Source: Mesorhizobium sp. B4-1-4
Lineage (GTDB): Bacteria > Pseudomonadota > Alphaproteobacteria > Rhizobiales > Rhizobiaceae
Direction: 5' to 3'
NCBI RefSeq assembly: GCF_006439395.2
Contig: NZ_CP083950.1
Coordinates: forward strand, 2,046,001-2,110,000
Length of the DNA: 64,000 nucleotides
The position numbers and the translations under genes were made by a program. The notes beneath the pieces were generated by a model, which saw nothing but the letters and a program-made list of their open reading frames with translations, was not told the origin of the DNA and did not search any database. Positions 54,784 to 63,512 of the stretch are shown piece after piece. Numbering within the stretch: position 1 is the stretch's first letter; the number at the start of each line of letters is the position of its first letter.

Positions 54784-55545
54784 ATGGGGAAAGTCAGCGA
54801 CGACGACGAGCGGAGTTTCTTCTCCGAGGTGCAGGTACCACTCGCGGCGAAAGCCAGGCCGGTACCCGAGGAGAAACCACACTATCTCGGTCATCGCGAC
54901 CGCCTGCGCGAGCGCTTTGCCTCCGCGGGTCCGGATGCCCTGCCCGACTATGAACTCCTGGAACTCCTGCTCTTCCGCCTGATCCCGCGCGCCGACACCA
55001 AGCCGACCGCCAAGGCGCTGCTGGCGCGCTTCGGCACTTTGGCCGAGGTACTTGGCGCGCCCGTCAACCTGTTGCAGGAGGTCAAGGGTGTCGGCCCGGC
55101 GGTGGCGTTCGACCTCAAGGTCGTCGCGGCGACAGCGCAGCGCATGGCGCGCGGCGAAGTCCATGGCCGCGAAGTCCTGTCGTCGTGGACGCAGCTTCTC
55201 GCCTACTGTCGCTCGGCCATGGCGTTCGAGGCACGCGAGCAGTTCCGCATCCTCTTCCTCGACAAGAAGAACGCGCTGATCGCCGACGAAGTGCAGCAGA
55301 CCGGCACTGTCGACCACACACCCGTCTATCCCAGAGAAGTGGTCAAGCGGGCGCTCGAACTGTCGGCGACCGCGATCATCCTGGTGCACAACCATCCCTC
55401 CGGCGACCCGACGCCATCACGCGCCGATATCGAGATGACAAAGGAGATCGTCGACGCGGCCAAGCGGCTGGGCATCGCCGTGCACGACCACATCATCATC
55501 GGGCGCAAAGGCCATTCCAGCATGAAGGGTCTGCTGCTGATCTAG
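54784..55545 (+). CDS. radC: RadC/JAB-domain DNA repair-type protein
   Basis: 253 residues. A helix-hairpin-helix-like part ([16 protein letters not shown]...[13 protein letters not shown]) is followed by the JAB metalloprotease-fold domain with the metal-binding motif [15 protein letters not shown] and [16 protein letters not shown]. The biochemical role of RadC is unclear despite its name. The ATG at 54784 follows GCGGGGGCGC. A decayed copy of its 3' end lies at 56882-57020. Confidence 0.92.
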   Translation: MGKVSDDDERSFFSEVQVPLAAKARPVPEEKPHYLGHRDRLRERFASAGPDALPDYELLELLLFRLIPRADTKPTAKALLARFGTLAEVLGAPVNLLQEVKGVGPAVAFDLKVVAATAQRMARGEVHGREVLSSWTQLLAYCRSAMAFEAREQFRILFLDKKNALIADEVQQTGTVDHTPVYPREVVKRALELSATAIILVHNHPSGDPTPSRADIEMTKEIVDAAKRLGIAVHDHIIIGRKGHSSMKGLLLI

Positions 55546-55864
55546 CGCATGTGGCTGGCATGGCGCATCGGGCTGTGGCCAGGCTTTCAACAATTCAGCG
55601 CGCTTTCCATAGACCAGCCCACAACTTCTGCCTTACCGCTGGGGTTGATGGTTAGGACCATCGTCCGGCCAGCATGGGACTTCAGTACAGCAGCAGTTTT
55701 ACTGCACCGATTTTGAAGCAATCTCAGGAGGTTACGGCATCTTCTGGATCCGGCCAACGGATAGGAAACACATTTAGCCAAAGTTTATTCTGTACTTTTA
55801 GCAATTTCTCACACGAGGCTGTTTTAGCGGTTGGGCGGAGTGGCGATTCCCGAGGAGAGACACC
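55546..55864. other. Intergenic region upstream of the Gly/Asn-rich protein gene
   Basis: 319 bases without a gene. A GCAG-TTTTA-CTGC hairpin lies near 55692-55704. The last 150 bases become AT-rich (tagccaaagtttattctgta), probably the promoter of the downstream gene, which has GGAGAGACACC as ribosome site. Confidence 0.45.
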
Positions 55865-56635
55865 ATGACAAACCGAAAAACTCTGTTCGCGGTACTTGCC
55901 GCATTGGCGCTTCTTGCGTCCCCGGCGCTCGCCGGCAACGGGCACGGCAATGGCGGTGGCAATGCCGGCGGCAACGGCGGCGGCCAAGGCAACGGCGGCG
56001 GCAAGGGTAATGGCAATGGCAACAGTGGCGCTTCGCATGGCAAGTCTGCGTCGACTCCAGGGCATGCGGCCAGGACGGAAACGGACACAACGACCGACAC
56101 CACGGTCGATACGACTGAGGTCGCGTCCGTGCCCAACGACAAGAACATCCATGCCAAGCTCGGCCGGCTGAACTCGCTGCAGCGCAATATCAACGCTTAC
56201 ATGAATTCCAAGAGCAAGAAGTTCGCTGCCATTCAGGCGTATGTGACACAGTCCGCGAAAGCCAAGGTCGCCCAGGCCGCGGCTGACGCGGCGGCCGCGA
56301 CAGCGGCCACAGCCCAGACCCAACTGGATACTCTGAACGCGCAGCTGACCGCGCTGCAGGCGGATTCGTCAGCCACGACTGCCCAGATCCAGGCTGTGAA
56401 AGACCAGATCACCGCACAGCAGGCCATCGTCGACGCCGACAATGCGGCGGCGGCCCAGGCCGAGGCGGCAGCCACCGCGGCGGCCGTCGGCACCGATCAG
56501 ACATCGCTTGACGCAGCACTGGCGGGTATGGCCAACAAGCCCGTCGATGCCCAGGTCAGTGCCTGGGCCCAGGGCGTCCTTGCCGGCAAGATCGATCAGG
56601 CGGCCGCCACGATCCAAGCGGGGACGACGCCGTAG
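55865..56635 (+). CDS. Exported Gly/Asn-rich, Ala-rich coiled-coil protein
   Basis: 256 residues. A signal peptide (LFAVLAALALLASPALAG) is followed by a Gly/Asn/His low-complexity segment (residues 24-60, GNGHGNGGGNAGGNGGGQGN and on), a Thr/Asp-rich linker and a long Ala/Gln-rich heptad region (residues 125-215, AQAAADAAAATAATAQTQLD, LNAQLTALQADSSATTAQIQ). It probably forms a periplasmic or surface coiled coil. No enzyme motif. Such proteins recur in Mesorhizobium; the role is unknown. Confidence 0.78.
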   Translation: MTNRKTLFAVLAALALLASPALAGNGHGNGGGNAGGNGGGQGNGGGKGNGNGNSGASHGKSASTPGHAARTETDTTTDTTVDTTEVASVPNDKNIHAKLGRLNSLQRNINAYMNSKSKKFAAIQAYVTQSAKAKVAQAAADAAAATAATAQTQLDTLNAQLTALQADSSATTAQIQAVKDQITAQQAIVDADNAAAAQAEAAATAAAVGTDQTSLDAALAGMANKPVDAQVSAWAQGVLAGKIDQAAATIQAGTTP

Positions 56636-57175
56636 CGCATCGCGCCCGAAGCGGCGATAGCCAGCCAAGAAACATGCCGCTGGGCCTCCCCCGGCGGCAT
56701 TGCCGTTTCTGGCCCTTGGGAAGAAAACTGGCCAAAGAAGTCCGTCTGCCGCTGTCCCGCGCACCTGTCCCGCCGGACATCTTCCCACGAAATCGGAGGT
56801 ACTTTTCCGCCAGCGCAAGCGCGAAAACCGTTGCCGATCCCGGTGGTTGAAGATCTTCCCGTCCTTCGACCCGGTTGATGGACAACCCGGCGCCCGACGC
56901 CATCGTGTGCCGATACCAAGGTGACCAAGGAGATTGTCGATCCGGCCAAGCGGCAAGGCATTACCGCATGATCAGATCATCGTTGGGCGGAGAAACGCCA
57001 TTCCATGATAAAGGACCTGGTGCCGACCTGGGGAATTGCCGGTCTCGAAGGGCAAAAGCTGCATTTTTTCCCGTCAAGATAGTCGGCGCTGGAATTGCGA
57101 CCCCAAATCGAGCTATGATGGGTTTGGTATTTTTCGGGACGGCTTCGCGCCCCTGGAATGCCGGAGGGACGGGAC
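56636..57175. other. Region with no intact gene between the coiled-coil protein and ctaC
   Basis: 540 bases. It contains the radC-like remnant (56882-57020) and otherwise no supported gene. The stretch just before ctaC (57090-57175) likely holds the oxidase operon promoter; I see no clear FNR/FixK (TTGAT-N4-ATCAA) box. Confidence 0.5.
56882..57020 (+). pseudogene. Degenerate copy of the radC 3' end
   Basis: Aligned by eye to radC 55388-55530: CCGACGCCATC, GTGTGCCGATA, ACCAAGGAGATTGTCGA, GGCCAAGCGGCAAGGCAT, TCAGATCATCGTTGGGCGG and GCCATTCCATGAT follow the same order as the JAB-domain codons (DPTPSRAD through [10 protein letters not shown]), with several indels and a frame break. No open frame survives. 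It lies 1.3 kb downstream of the intact gene, in the same orientation. Confidence 0.7.
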
Positions 57176-58057
57176 ATGGCCGTAGCGCTTGTACTCGTTT
57201 TGATTGTAGTGGGCTCGGTGTCGTTTCACCTCCTGAGCCCATGGTGGTGGACGCCGATTGCCTCGAACTGGGACTATATCGACAACACCATCATCATCAC
57301 CTTCTGGATCACCGGCGTCGTCTTCGCCGCCGTGGTTCTATTCATGGCCTATTGCGTCTTCCGCTTCCGTCATCGGGAAGGCAACCGGGCTGCCTACGAA
57401 CCGGAAAACAAGCGGCTCGAATCGTGGCTAACGATCGTCACCGCAGTTGGGGTCACGACGTTACTGGTTCCCGGCCTGTTCGTCTGGAGCCGGTTTGTTA
57501 CCGTTCCAAGCGACGCGACCGAGGTCGAGGTCATTGGCCAGCAATGGCAATGGAGTTTCCGCCTGCCCGGCAAGGATGGCAAGCTCGGCACGTCGGAGAC
57601 CCGCGACGTCAGTGCCGATAATCCGCTGGGGATCATCCCCGGCGATCCCAATGGTCAGGACGATGTCGTGGTCGAAGCCGCTGATCTGCATTTGCAGGTC
57701 GGCAAACCGGTCAAGATGCTGCTTCGCTCCATTGATGTGCTGCACGATTTCTTCGTGCCGGAATTCCGCGCCAAGATGGACATGGTCCCGGGCTCGGTCA
57801 CCTATTTCTGGTTCACCCCGACCAAGACCGGAACCTTTCAGGTCCTTTGCGCCGAACTTTGCGGCCAAGGGCATCCTTTGATGCATGGTGTGGTCGTCGT
57901 CGACACGCAACAAGACTACCTGGCCTGGCTTGGTCAGCAGCAGACTTTCGCTCAGCTGTCGGCACCCCAGAAAACGGGCTCGGCAGACCAGGCATCGGGC
58001 ACGATGGCGTCAGGTTTGAACGTTGCAGCAAAGCTCGAAACGGTCGGGTCTCGCTGA
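57176..58057 (+). CDS. ctaC: Cytochrome c oxidase subunit II
   Basis: 293 residues. Two membrane helices (ALVLVLIVVGSVSFHLL and TFWITGVVFAAVVLFMAYCV, plus VTAVGVTTLLVPGLFVW) precede a periplasmic cupredoxin domain with the CuA ligands: SIDVLHDFFVPEF and CAELCGQGHPLMHG (C-x3-C-x3-H). The aromatic electron-entry region is GQQWQWSFRLPG. No fused cytochrome c domain follows. ATG 57176 is chosen after GGAGGGACGGGAC. First gene of a five-gene operon. Confidence 0.93.
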   Translation: MAVALVLVLIVVGSVSFHLLSPWWWTPIASNWDYIDNTIIITFWITGVVFAAVVLFMAYCVFRFRHREGNRAAYEPENKRLESWLTIVTAVGVTTLLVPGLFVWSRFVTVPSDATEVEVIGQQWQWSFRLPGKDGKLGTSETRDVSADNPLGIIPGDPNGQDDVVVEAADLHLQVGKPVKMLLRSIDVLHDFFVPEFRAKMDMVPGSVTYFWFTPTKTGTFQVLCAELCGQGHPLMHGVVVVDTQQDYLAWLGQQQTFAQLSAPQKTGSADQASGTMASGLNVAAKLETVGSR

Positions 58058-58077
58058 AAAGAACACGGAGTGTTCCC

Positions 58078-59847
58078 ATGGTCGACATCACGCCAGCAGA
58101 TGGAATCCCACCGGCCGAAGTCGCCGAAGTGGAACTTTACCATCCTCATAGCTGGTGGACCAAATACGTCTTCTCGCAAGACGCAAAGGTCATAGCCGTC
58201 CAGTATTCGGCGACAGCAACGGGAATCGGCCTGGTCGCCCTGGTGCTATCCTGGCTTATGCGGCTGCAACTCGGCTTCCCCGGTACGTTCAACTTCATCA
58301 CCCCGGAAGCCTATTACCAGTTCATCACCATGCATGGCATGATCATGGTGATCTACCTGCTCACCGCCCTCTTCCTTGGCGGCTTCGGCAACTATCTGAT
58401 CCCACTGATGGTCGGCGCGCGCGACATGGTCTTTCCCTATGTCAACATGCTGAGCTACTGGGTCTATCTGCTCGCCGTGCTGGTCCTGGTGTCGAGCTTC
58501 TTTGCGCCCGGCGGACCGACTGGGGCCGGCTGGACGCTCTACCCGCCGCAGGCCATTATGAGCGGCACGCCAGGCGGCCAGGACTGGGGCATCATCCTGA
58601 TGCTCTCCTCGCTGATCCTGTTCATCATCGGCTTCACCATGGGCGGCCTGAACTATGTGGTGACCGTGCTGCAGGGCCGCACGCGCGGCATGACAATGAT
58701 GCGCCTGCCGCTGACCGTCTGGGGCATCTTCACTGCGACCGTCATGGCGCTGCTCGCCTTTCCGGCGCTGTTCGTTGCCAGCGTGATGATGCTGCTTGAT
58801 CGCGTCCTGGGCACCAGCTTCTTCATGCCGGCAATCTCCGAGCTGGGCCAGCAACTGCAGCACAATGGCGGCAGTCCGATCCTGTTCCAGCACCTATTCT
58901 GGTTCTTCGGCCATCCCGAGGTCTATATCGTGGCGCTGCCGGCCTTTGGCATCGTGTCCGACCTGATCAGCACCCATGCCCGCAAGAACATCTTCGGCTA
59001 TCGGATGATGGTCTGGGCCATCGTCGGCATCGGCGCCCTGAGCTTCGTGGTCTGGGCGCATCACATGTATGTCAGCGGCATGCACCCCTATTTTGGCTTC
59101 TTCTTTGCCACCACGACGCTGATCATCGCCATTCCGACCGCCATCAAGGTCTACAATTGGGTGTTGACCCTGTGGCGCGGCGACATCCATCTCACCATAC
59201 CTATGCTCTTTGCCCTGGCCTTCATCGTTACCTTTGTCAACGGCGGGCTGACCGGGTTGTTTCTCGGCAATGTCGTCGTCGATGTTCCACTGTCCGACAC
59301 GATGTTCGTCGTCGCCCATTTCCACATGGTCATGGGTGTCGCCCCGATCCTCGTTGTTTTTGGCGCGATCTACCATTGGTACCCGAAGGTCACAGGCCGG
59401 ATGCTCGACGAGACGTTGGGCCGGTTCCATTTCTGGGTCACGTTCCTCGGTGCCTACCTGATTTTCTTCCCCATGCACTATCTCGGCCTGATGGGCGTGC
59501 CGCGGCGCTACGCTGAACTGACCGACATGACGATCATGACCGAGTCGGCCCGCCACCTGAACTCGTTCATCAGCATCATGGCGTTCGTTGTCGGCTTTGC
59601 TCAAATGGTGTTCCTGTTCAACCTGATCTGGAGCATCCGGCACGGCCGCGAGGCCGGCGGCAATCCGTGGCGGGCTACGACCCTCGAATGGCAGACGCCG
59701 CAAACACCGCCGGCCCACGGCAATTTCGGCAAGAACCTGCCGATCGTCTATCGCTGGGCCTACGATTACAGCGTGCCGGGCGCCAAAGAGGATTTCATCC
59801 CGCAGAACATGCCGGGCTCCTTCGGCCCATCGAGGGCGCCGGCATGA
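58078..59847 (+). CDS. ctaD: Cytochrome c oxidase subunit I
   Basis: 589 residues with about twelve membrane helices. Heme and CuB ligands are visible: the low-spin heme His in FITMHGMIMVIYLL, CuB His-Tyr in FFGHPEVYIVALPAFG, the His pair in WAHHMYVSGM, and both heme axial His in FVVAHFHMVMG. It is a heme-copper oxidase of the A family by overall layout. ATG 58078 follows CACGGAG, 20 bases after ctaC. It overlaps the next start by 4 bases. Confidence 0.95.
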   Translation: MVDITPADGIPPAEVAEVELYHPHSWWTKYVFSQDAKVIAVQYSATATGIGLVALVLSWLMRLQLGFPGTFNFITPEAYYQFITMHGMIMVIYLLTALFLGGFGNYLIPLMVGARDMVFPYVNMLSYWVYLLAVLVLVSSFFAPGGPTGAGWTLYPPQAIMSGTPGGQDWGIILMLSSLILFIIGFTMGGLNYVVTVLQGRTRGMTMMRLPLTVWGIFTATVMALLAFPALFVASVMMLLDRVLGTSFFMPAISELGQQLQHNGGSPILFQHLFWFFGHPEVYIVALPAFGIVSDLISTHARKNIFGYRMMVWAIVGIGALSFVVWAHHMYVSGMHPYFGFFFATTTLIIAIPTAIKVYNWVLTLWRGDIHLTIPMLFALAFIVTFVNGGLTGLFLGNVVVDVPLSDTMFVVAHFHMVMGVAPILVVFGAIYHWYPKVTGRMLDETLGRFHFWVTFLGAYLIFFPMHYLGLMGVPRRYAELTDMTIMTESARHLNSFISIMAFVVGFAQMVFLFNLIWSIRHGREAGGNPWRATTLEWQTPQTPPAHGNFGKNLPIVYRWAYDYSVPGAKEDFIPQNMPGSFGPSRAPA

Positions 59848-60548
59848 GCGTCATCATAGTCTTCCTGTTCGTCGTCGCCGGCTTTGCCGGATGGTGGCTT
59901 TCACATCAGGGGCTGATGTCGAAGCCATGGCTCGAGCAAGGTCTGGCCGGGGATGTTGTCGCCCTCAACCGGTCAACGCTGCCAACCGCCAAGATCGGCC
60001 TCGGCGTCTTCCTCGCCGTCGTCGGCTGCCTTTTCGCGCTCTTTACCAGCGCCTATTTCATGCGGATGGCGGTGCCAGACTGGCAGCCGCTGCCGCTGCC
60101 GCGGCTGCTCTGGTTCAACACCGGCGTGCTGGTCCTGAGCAGCATAGCCCTGCAATGCACCTCGGTCGCGGCGCGAAGGGGCCAGATCGACACGGTCAGG
60201 CTCGGCCTTGCCACGGCCGGGCTGACTGCGCTCGCCTTCCTGATCGGACAGCTCATGGCATGGCGGCAGCTGACCGCCGACGGCTATTTTCTGGCCTCCA
60301 ATCCGGCCAACAGTTTCTTCTACCTGATAACCGGCATGCATGGCCTGCACATATTGGGAGGGCTGGTGGGTCTGGGCAGAACCACCACCAGCGCCTGGAC
60401 TGGAGCGCGGCCGGAGCGGCTTCGCCTCGGCGTCGAGCTATGTGCCATGTACTGGCATTTCCTGCTTTTCGTCTGGCTTGCCATCTTCGCCCTGCTGGCC
60501 GGCTGGGCCGCGACGTTCGTCGACATTTGCCGGCTGTTGCTGACCTAA
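59844..60548 (+). CDS. Cytochrome c oxidase subunit III-like protein (first)
   Basis: 234 residues, about seven hydrophobic helices. The subunit III pattern appears in FYLITGMHGLHILGGLVGLG and in ELCAMYWHFLLFVWLAIFAL (xxYWHFxxxVW). It overlaps ctaD by ATGA. It has no glutamate-rich classic core and is shorter than canonical CtaE, so it is one of two divergent subunit III-type proteins in the operon. Confidence 0.88.
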   Translation: MSVIIVFLFVVAGFAGWWLSHQGLMSKPWLEQGLAGDVVALNRSTLPTAKIGLGVFLAVVGCLFALFTSAYFMRMAVPDWQPLPLPRLLWFNTGVLVLSSIALQCTSVAARRGQIDTVRLGLATAGLTALAFLIGQLMAWRQLTADGYFLASNPANSFFYLITGMHGLHILGGLVGLGRTTTSAWTGARPERLRLGVELCAMYWHFLLFVWLAIFALLAGWAATFVDICRLLLT

Positions 60549-60561
60549 GGGGATCAAGCGC

Positions 60562-61281
60562 ATGGCACAGACACTGACACATATCGGCCAGACGGAGCCA
60601 CCGCCAGCAGGCTGGCGAGGCATTGCCGCCGACTGGTCCTCGGATCAGCGCGCGTTCAAGAACGTGTCCTGGGGCAAGGCCATGATGTGGATCTTCCTGC
60701 TCAGCGACACCTTCGTATTCGGCTGCTTCCTGCTCTCCTACATGACCGCGCGCATTTCCACACGCGTGCCGTGGCCCAATCCGAGCGAGGTTTTTGCGCT
60801 CCGTATCGGCGGCTCGGATATCCCGCTGATCCTTATTGCCATCATGACCTTCGTGCTGATCTCCAGCAGCGGGACAATGGCCATGGCAGTCAATTTCGGC
60901 TACCGCCGCGACCGCCGCAAGACGGCGATTCTCATGCTTCTGACTGCCGCACTCGGTGCGACTTTTGTCGGCATGCAAGCTTTCGAATGGACCAAGTTGA
61001 TCACCGAAGGGGTGCGGCCTTGGGGCAATCCCTGGGGTGCCGCGCAATTCGGCTCATGCTTCTTCATGATTACCGGCTTCCACGGCACGCATGTGACCAT
61101 CGGTGTGATCTTCCTGATCATCGTGGCGCGCAAGGTCTGGCGCGGAGACTACGACATCGGACGGCGCGGCTTCTTCACCAGCCGCACGGGTCACTACGAG
61201 AACGTCGAGATAATGGGGCTGTACTGGCACTTCGTCGATCTGGTCTGGGTATTCATCTTCGCATTCTTCTATCTTTGGTGA
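60562..61281 (+). CDS. Cytochrome c oxidase subunit III-like protein (second)
   Basis: 239 residues. It has the subunit III signatures MMWIFLLSDTFVFGCFLLSY, FGSCFFMITGFHGTHVTIGV and IMGLYWHFVDLVWVFIFAFF. It follows the first subunit III-like gene by 13 bases, so both belong to one transcript. An oxidase with two subunit III-family genes is the arrangement of some alternative caa3/aa3 clusters in rhizobia. Confidence 0.9.
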   Translation: MAQTLTHIGQTEPPPAGWRGIAADWSSDQRAFKNVSWGKAMMWIFLLSDTFVFGCFLLSYMTARISTRVPWPNPSEVFALRIGGSDIPLILIAIMTFVLISSSGTMAMAVNFGYRRDRRKTAILMLLTAALGATFVGMQAFEWTKLITEGVRPWGNPWGAAQFGSCFFMITGFHGTHVTIGVIFLIIVARKVWRGDYDIGRRGFFTSRTGHYENVEIMGLYWHFVDLVWVFIFAFFYLW

Positions 61282-61290
61282 GAGGCAGAC

Positions 61291-61689
61291 ATGGCTGAAG
61301 TAACCGCAAACGGCCTCGGGCAAGACGCACTTCACGCCGCGCACGAAGCGCCGGCGACTCGCATCGCCTATACGGAGGTTCACCAGGAGCACCCGATCAA
61401 ACTCTATCTGGTGGTGTGGGCGTGGCTGTTCATCCTCAGCACCTGCTCCTACCTGGTCGACTATTTCGGCCTCCACGGCTATCTCAGATGGTCGCTGATC
61501 CTGATTTTCATGATCCTCAAGGCAGGATTGATCGTCGCCGTCTTCATGCACATGGCTTGGGAACGGTTGGCTTTGGCGTATGCCATCATCTTGCCGCCAA
61601 TATTGGTCCTGGTGTTTGTGACAATGATGGTCTTCGAAGCGGATTACACGCTTTTCACGCGGCTGGCGTTTTTCGGAGCCGGGCCCTGA
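61291..61689 (+). CDS. Cytochrome c oxidase subunit IV (prokaryotic COX4)
   Basis: 132 residues. A soluble N-terminus is followed by three helices (LYLVVWAWLFILSTCSYLV, WSLILIFMILKAGLIVAVFM, LAYAIILPPILVLVFVTMMV) with the HMAWER block typical of COX4_pro. It stabilises the oxidase. Last gene of the operon; 9 bases after the preceding stop. Confidence 0.9.
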   Translation: MAEVTANGLGQDALHAAHEAPATRIAYTEVHQEHPIKLYLVVWAWLFILSTCSYLVDYFGLHGYLRWSLILIFMILKAGLIVAVFMHMAWERLALAYAIILPPILVLVFVTMMVFEADYTLFTRLAFFGAGP

Positions 61690-61794
61690 CGTGAACCATC
61701 AGCACTGGTCCATTTTTAGTAGCCGAAACGACATTGGGAGAATGATTTCCCTCGTTTCCCCACGCGTCATGAACTCCGGCAAAGGGAGGCCAAG

Positions 61795-62268
61795 ATGACG
61801 ATCGCAGCCAGACTGAAGAACTTTATCGACCAGAAGGGAATCTCATACGACACTGTCGCCCACCATCGCACATCCACCAGCAGACAGGCCGCCATTGCCG
61901 CGCATATACCCGGCAGCATAATGGCCAAATCGGTGGTTGTTCACCACGAGCTCGGCTATGCGCTGGCCGTGGTTCCCAGCACGCACAGGATCGAACTCGG
62001 CACATTGCAAGACGTCATGGACAAGCGTCTCGGGCTCGCCTCCGAAGACGAGGTGATTTCGCTCTTCGGCGATTGCGACACCGGTGCCATCCCGCCGATC
62101 GGCGCAGCCTACGACGTGCCGGTGATTGTCGATGAGAGCCTTGGCGATGCCGCCGACATCTACTTCGAAGGCGGCGACCACAGAACGCTGGTGCATGTCA
62201 GCGGCAAGGATTTCCGCAACCTGACCATGGGCGCGCACCAAGCCCGCTTCAGTCACCGGGCTTACTGA
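61795..62268 (+). CDS. YbaK/EbsC-type aminoacyl-tRNA deacylase
   Basis: 157 residues of the YbaK fold. Seen: the catalytic-lysine loop region IMAKSVVVHHELGYALAVVP, ASEDEVISLFGDCDTGAIPP and the substrate-pocket GDHRTLVHVSGKDFRNL. It is expected to hydrolyse mischarged aminoacyl-tRNA; which amino acid is unclear. AAGGGAGGCCAAG precedes the ATG. Confidence 0.9.
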   Translation: MTIAARLKNFIDQKGISYDTVAHHRTSTSRQAAIAAHIPGSIMAKSVVVHHELGYALAVVPSTHRIELGTLQDVMDKRLGLASEDEVISLFGDCDTGAIPPIGAAYDVPVIVDESLGDAADIYFEGGDHRTLVHVSGKDFRNLTMGAHQARFSHRAY

Positions 62269-62321
62269 CGGCTCGATCAAAACTCGCCCCGGCACCCTGG
62301 CCGGAGCGATGCGAAACTTCC

Positions 62322-63134
62322 TCAACTCGCCGGTCTGGCGGGCGGCTCCACAACCTTGCGGTAGACATGCCAGGTGGCGTGACCGAGGATCGGCAGCACG
62401 ACGGCGAGCCCGACGAATACTGGCAGCGAGCCGATGATCAGGCCGACGGCCACGATCAGCCCCCAGACGGCCATCACGATCGGGTTCGCCAGGACCACGC
62501 GCACCGAGGTGTGGATCGCTTCATAGGCGCCGACATCGCGATCAAGCAACAATGGGAAAGCGATGACCGTCGTGCACAACACCACCACAGCGAAGATGAA
62601 GCCGATGGCATGTCCCAGGATAATCAGCGTCCAGCCACGTCCGGTGGCGAATATTGCGTTGATGAAGCTGGATATCGATTCCGGCGGAGCCGGGCCGAAA
62701 AGGTATTGGTAGAACATCTGCGCCGTCAAAAGCCAGGTGATGAAAATCGCAAACAGCATGATCCCGACCGCCGCGATGGCCGGCAGCGCCGGAGAATTCC
62801 TGACCTCGAATGCATGCCGCCAGGAGGTGTCGAGTCCGGCCTCCCGTCTACGGCTGATTTCATAGAGGCCGATCGCCGCGAATGGGCCAATCAGCGCAAA
62901 ACCAGAAACCAGCGGAAACAACAACGGCAAAGCATTGGCGCCTGAAGTCCAAGCGGCGAGCACGACGCCCACGAGCGGATAGATCAGGCAGAGAAAGACG
63001 ATATGCGATGGTTTGACCATGAAATCATCGACGCCCCGTTTGAGCGCGTCGAAAAGGTCGGAAACACCGATTTTCCGAATTTTGGTATGTTCCAGCGTCT
63101 CGCTGGCGCCTGCTATCACATGAAAGCTTGCCAT
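62322..63134 (-). CDS. DUF2189 family multipass membrane protein
   Basis: 270 residues from ATG 63134 after GGAGGAACGGTC. About six helices, with the DUF2189 features VSDLFDALKRGVDDFMVKPS, HIVFLCLIYPLVGVVLAAWT and GFALIGPFAAIGLYEISRRR. Homologues are often near respiratory genes and c-type oxidases; the role is unknown. An ATG at 63203 would add a polar 23-residue extension. Confidence 0.9.
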   Translation of the reverse strand: MASFHVIAGASETLEHTKIRKIGVSDLFDALKRGVDDFMVKPSHIVFLCLIYPLVGVVLAAWTSGANALPLLFPLVSGFALIGPFAAIGLYEISRRREAGLDTSWRHAFEVRNSPALPAIAAVGIMLFAIFITWLLTAQMFYQYLFGPAPPESISSFINAIFATGRGWTLIILGHAIGFIFAVVVLCTTVIAFPLLLDRDVGAYEAIHTSVRVVLANPIVMAVWGLIVAVGLIIGSLPVFVGLAVVLPILGHATWHVYRKVVEPPARPAS

Positions 63135-63512
63135 GACCGTTCCTCCAGACCGGGTCCGGAAGGTCGCGGTTTTGGCGGTGCTGTCGTCTGCGTGACTGGC
63201 CACACAAGACCGCGACCTACACCGCCATCAACATACTCTCTTGCGCGGGGCTTGTCGCCCGTTGTTGGCAAGGATAGGAGGACCGAGCGGCTCGGCTGCC
63301 TCTGGCGGCCCTTCTTCGATATGCTTATGCAGCGCCGCGCACCCTTTTTTACGCACGCAAAGACGCTGTACCACTTGGATTGGCGCATGATCCTTTCCCA
63401 ACCGCAGGTCGGCGAAGCAAAATCGATCCGATCGCGACAGCTCTATAAGCGTCTTTAGCACGGCACGTGCCGACCGGCCGCCGGAGAGCGGTTCGCGAGC
63501 GGCGATCTGCGC
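63135..63512. other. Gene-free region between ctaB and the DUF2189 gene
   Basis: 378 bases. A GGTCGCGGT/ACCGCGACC inverted pair (about 63164-63217) lies just upstream of the DUF2189 start. The leftward promoter of the DUF2189 gene should be here; I found no FNR/FixK-type palindrome. Frames of 60-150 codons are compositional artefacts. Confidence 0.5.

Noticed and set aside
57060..57175. FNR/FixK box for the oxidase operon
   Set aside because: No TTGAT-N4-ATCAA-like palindrome was found upstream of ctaC.
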